A stretch of DNA of 54,003 nucleotides from a candidate division Zixibacteria bacterium SM23_81 (lineage in GTDB: Bacteria > SM23-81): NCBI GenBank assembly GCA_001304015.1, contig LJUY01000013.1:1-54003 (forward strand), written 5' to 3'. Shown here one piece after another: positions 53,491 to 54,003 of the stretch. The notes beneath the pieces are model-generated. The model saw only the letters and a list, made by a program, of their open reading frames with translations. It searched no databases and was not told where the DNA came from. Within the stretch, counting starts at the first letter, position 1; each line of letters opens with the position of its first letter. Made by a program: the position numbers and the translations under genes.

Positions 53491-53997
53491 ATGGTCATAA
53501 GGATAAAGTTGACTCCCAGATTTCTGGCTCAGGTAGGCATCGTTGCTGCGCTGTATGCTGGTCTAACCATCGTCTTTCATCCCATCAGCTATGGTCCGCT
53601 GCAGGTTAGGATCTCGGAAGCGCTCACCGTTCTGCCTTTCATCTTTCCAGCGGCCATACCCGGTTTGACCTTGGGTTGCGCCATCGCCAATATCTTTGGC
53701 CCCTTTGGGCTCATCGACGTAGTAGTGGGCAGCACTCTGACGCTCATGGCGGCCCTGTTGACGGCGCGAATGCCTCGGCCCTGGTTGGCTCCCGTGCCCC
53801 CTATTCTGGTAAACGCCGCGGGCCTATCTTTTTATCTCCCCACCATGGCGGGCCTGCCTCTTGTCGGGGGCATCCCCTATCTGTCTACCTTTCTGGCCGT
53901 GGCTATAGGACAGACAGTGGCCTGTTACCTGTTGGGTTATCCCCTGCTGCTGGTCTTGCTGAGGAGGAGGTTTCGAGGAGATAGAAATACTCATTGA
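53491..53997 (+). CDS. queT: QueT-family transporter
   Basis: This 168-aa membrane protein has about five helices. The N-terminal A-A-L-Y-A-G-L-T-I-V, F-H-P-I-S-Y-G-P-L-Q-V-R-I-S-E-A-L-T-V-L-P and G-C-A-I-A-N-I-F-G-P-F-G segments are the QueT signature; family members import queuosine precursors such as preQ1. It starts 9 nt after the aminopeptidase stop. There is no ribosome site before the ATG at 53491; a TTG at 53509 with AAGGA 5 nt upstream may be the real start. No preQ1 riboswitch precedes it. The gene ends just before the window edge. Confidence 0.85.
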   Translation: MVIRIKLTPRFLAQVGIVAALYAGLTIVFHPISYGPLQVRISEALTVLPFIFPAAIPGLTLGCAIANIFGPFGLIDVVVGSTLTLMAALLTARMPRPWLAPVPPILVNAAGLSFYLPTMAGLPLVGGIPYLSTFLAVAIGQTVACYLLGYPLLLVLLRRRFRGDRNTH

Positions 53998-54003
53998 CAA
54001 ACT

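Noticed and set aside
53482-53491. preQ1 riboswitch before queT
   Set aside because: Only 9 nt separate it from the previous stop; no room for the aptamer.

Overview
The window is about 54 kb of mid-GC bacterial chromosome from what looks like an uncultured member of the FCB superphylum or a neighbouring candidate phylum (KSB1, Zixibacteria, Latescibacterota or similar). The clue is the pair of proteins ending in type IX secretion type A-like beta domains (12.1-13.5 kb and 47.8-50.2 kb), together with lamin-tail-domain secreted proteins, TolB-propeller/metallopeptidase and giant TPR proteins, and intergenic DNA full of short palindromic repeats. No rRNA, tRNA, phage, transposase or CRISPR array was seen. 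The lineage is an inference; no marker in the window fixes it.

Layout. 0-8.3 kb: the start of a probable sigma factor cut by the window edge, a secreted TPR-CHAT protease, a secreted NUC1-type nuclease and a metallopeptidase-propeller-barrel protein, all on the minus strand. 8.7-11.0 kb: a plus-strand membrane-embedded spermidine-synthase-like protein. 11.2-20.5 kb: a lipoprotein, a six-repeat secreted protein, a DUF5659-like protein, and a seven-gene block in the order ECF sigma, membrane anti-sigma, Spy/CnrX-like periplasmic protein, TolC, HlyD, ABC ATPase and MacB-type permease. 21-25.4 kb: a nucleoside deoxyribosyltransferase-like enzyme, a LysE exporter, a site-2 protease, an unknown protein, a small charged ORF and YifB/ComM. 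25.7-42.6 kb: a long minus-strand housekeeping run with giant TPR protein, GAF-GGDEF, argF, hslU, hslV, an Atg22/UMF1-like MFS protein, a YfiM-like protein, an HD protein, mreB, lysA, an Ig-like lipoprotein and a TPR lipoprotein. 42.7-50.2 kb: two tandem lamin-tail proteins, glnA, a 1.1 kb repeat-rich gap, and a larger lamin-tail protein with a T9SS-like end. 50.5-54 kb: plus-strand OPT transporter, M29-like aminopeptidase and QueT-like transporter.

The most interesting system is at 13.9-20.6 kb. Two sites, upstream of the sigma gene and of tolC, share GGGAAT, exactly 16 nt, then TTGTCTAATT, and this matches the layout of RpoE-type ECF promoters. The sequence thus suggests an autoregulated envelope or metal stress response: sigma, anti-sigma and a CnrX/Spy-like sensor from one promoter, and a TolC-HlyD-MacB exporter from a second. 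The order resembles cnrYXH-cnrCBA, but with an ABC pump in place of the RND pump. A second notable signal is a shared C-terminal tail (T-T-W-G-x-I-K-A-x-Y-R) on two lamin-tail proteins whose larger relative carries a T9SS-like domain instead, so the tail may be an alternative sorting signal.
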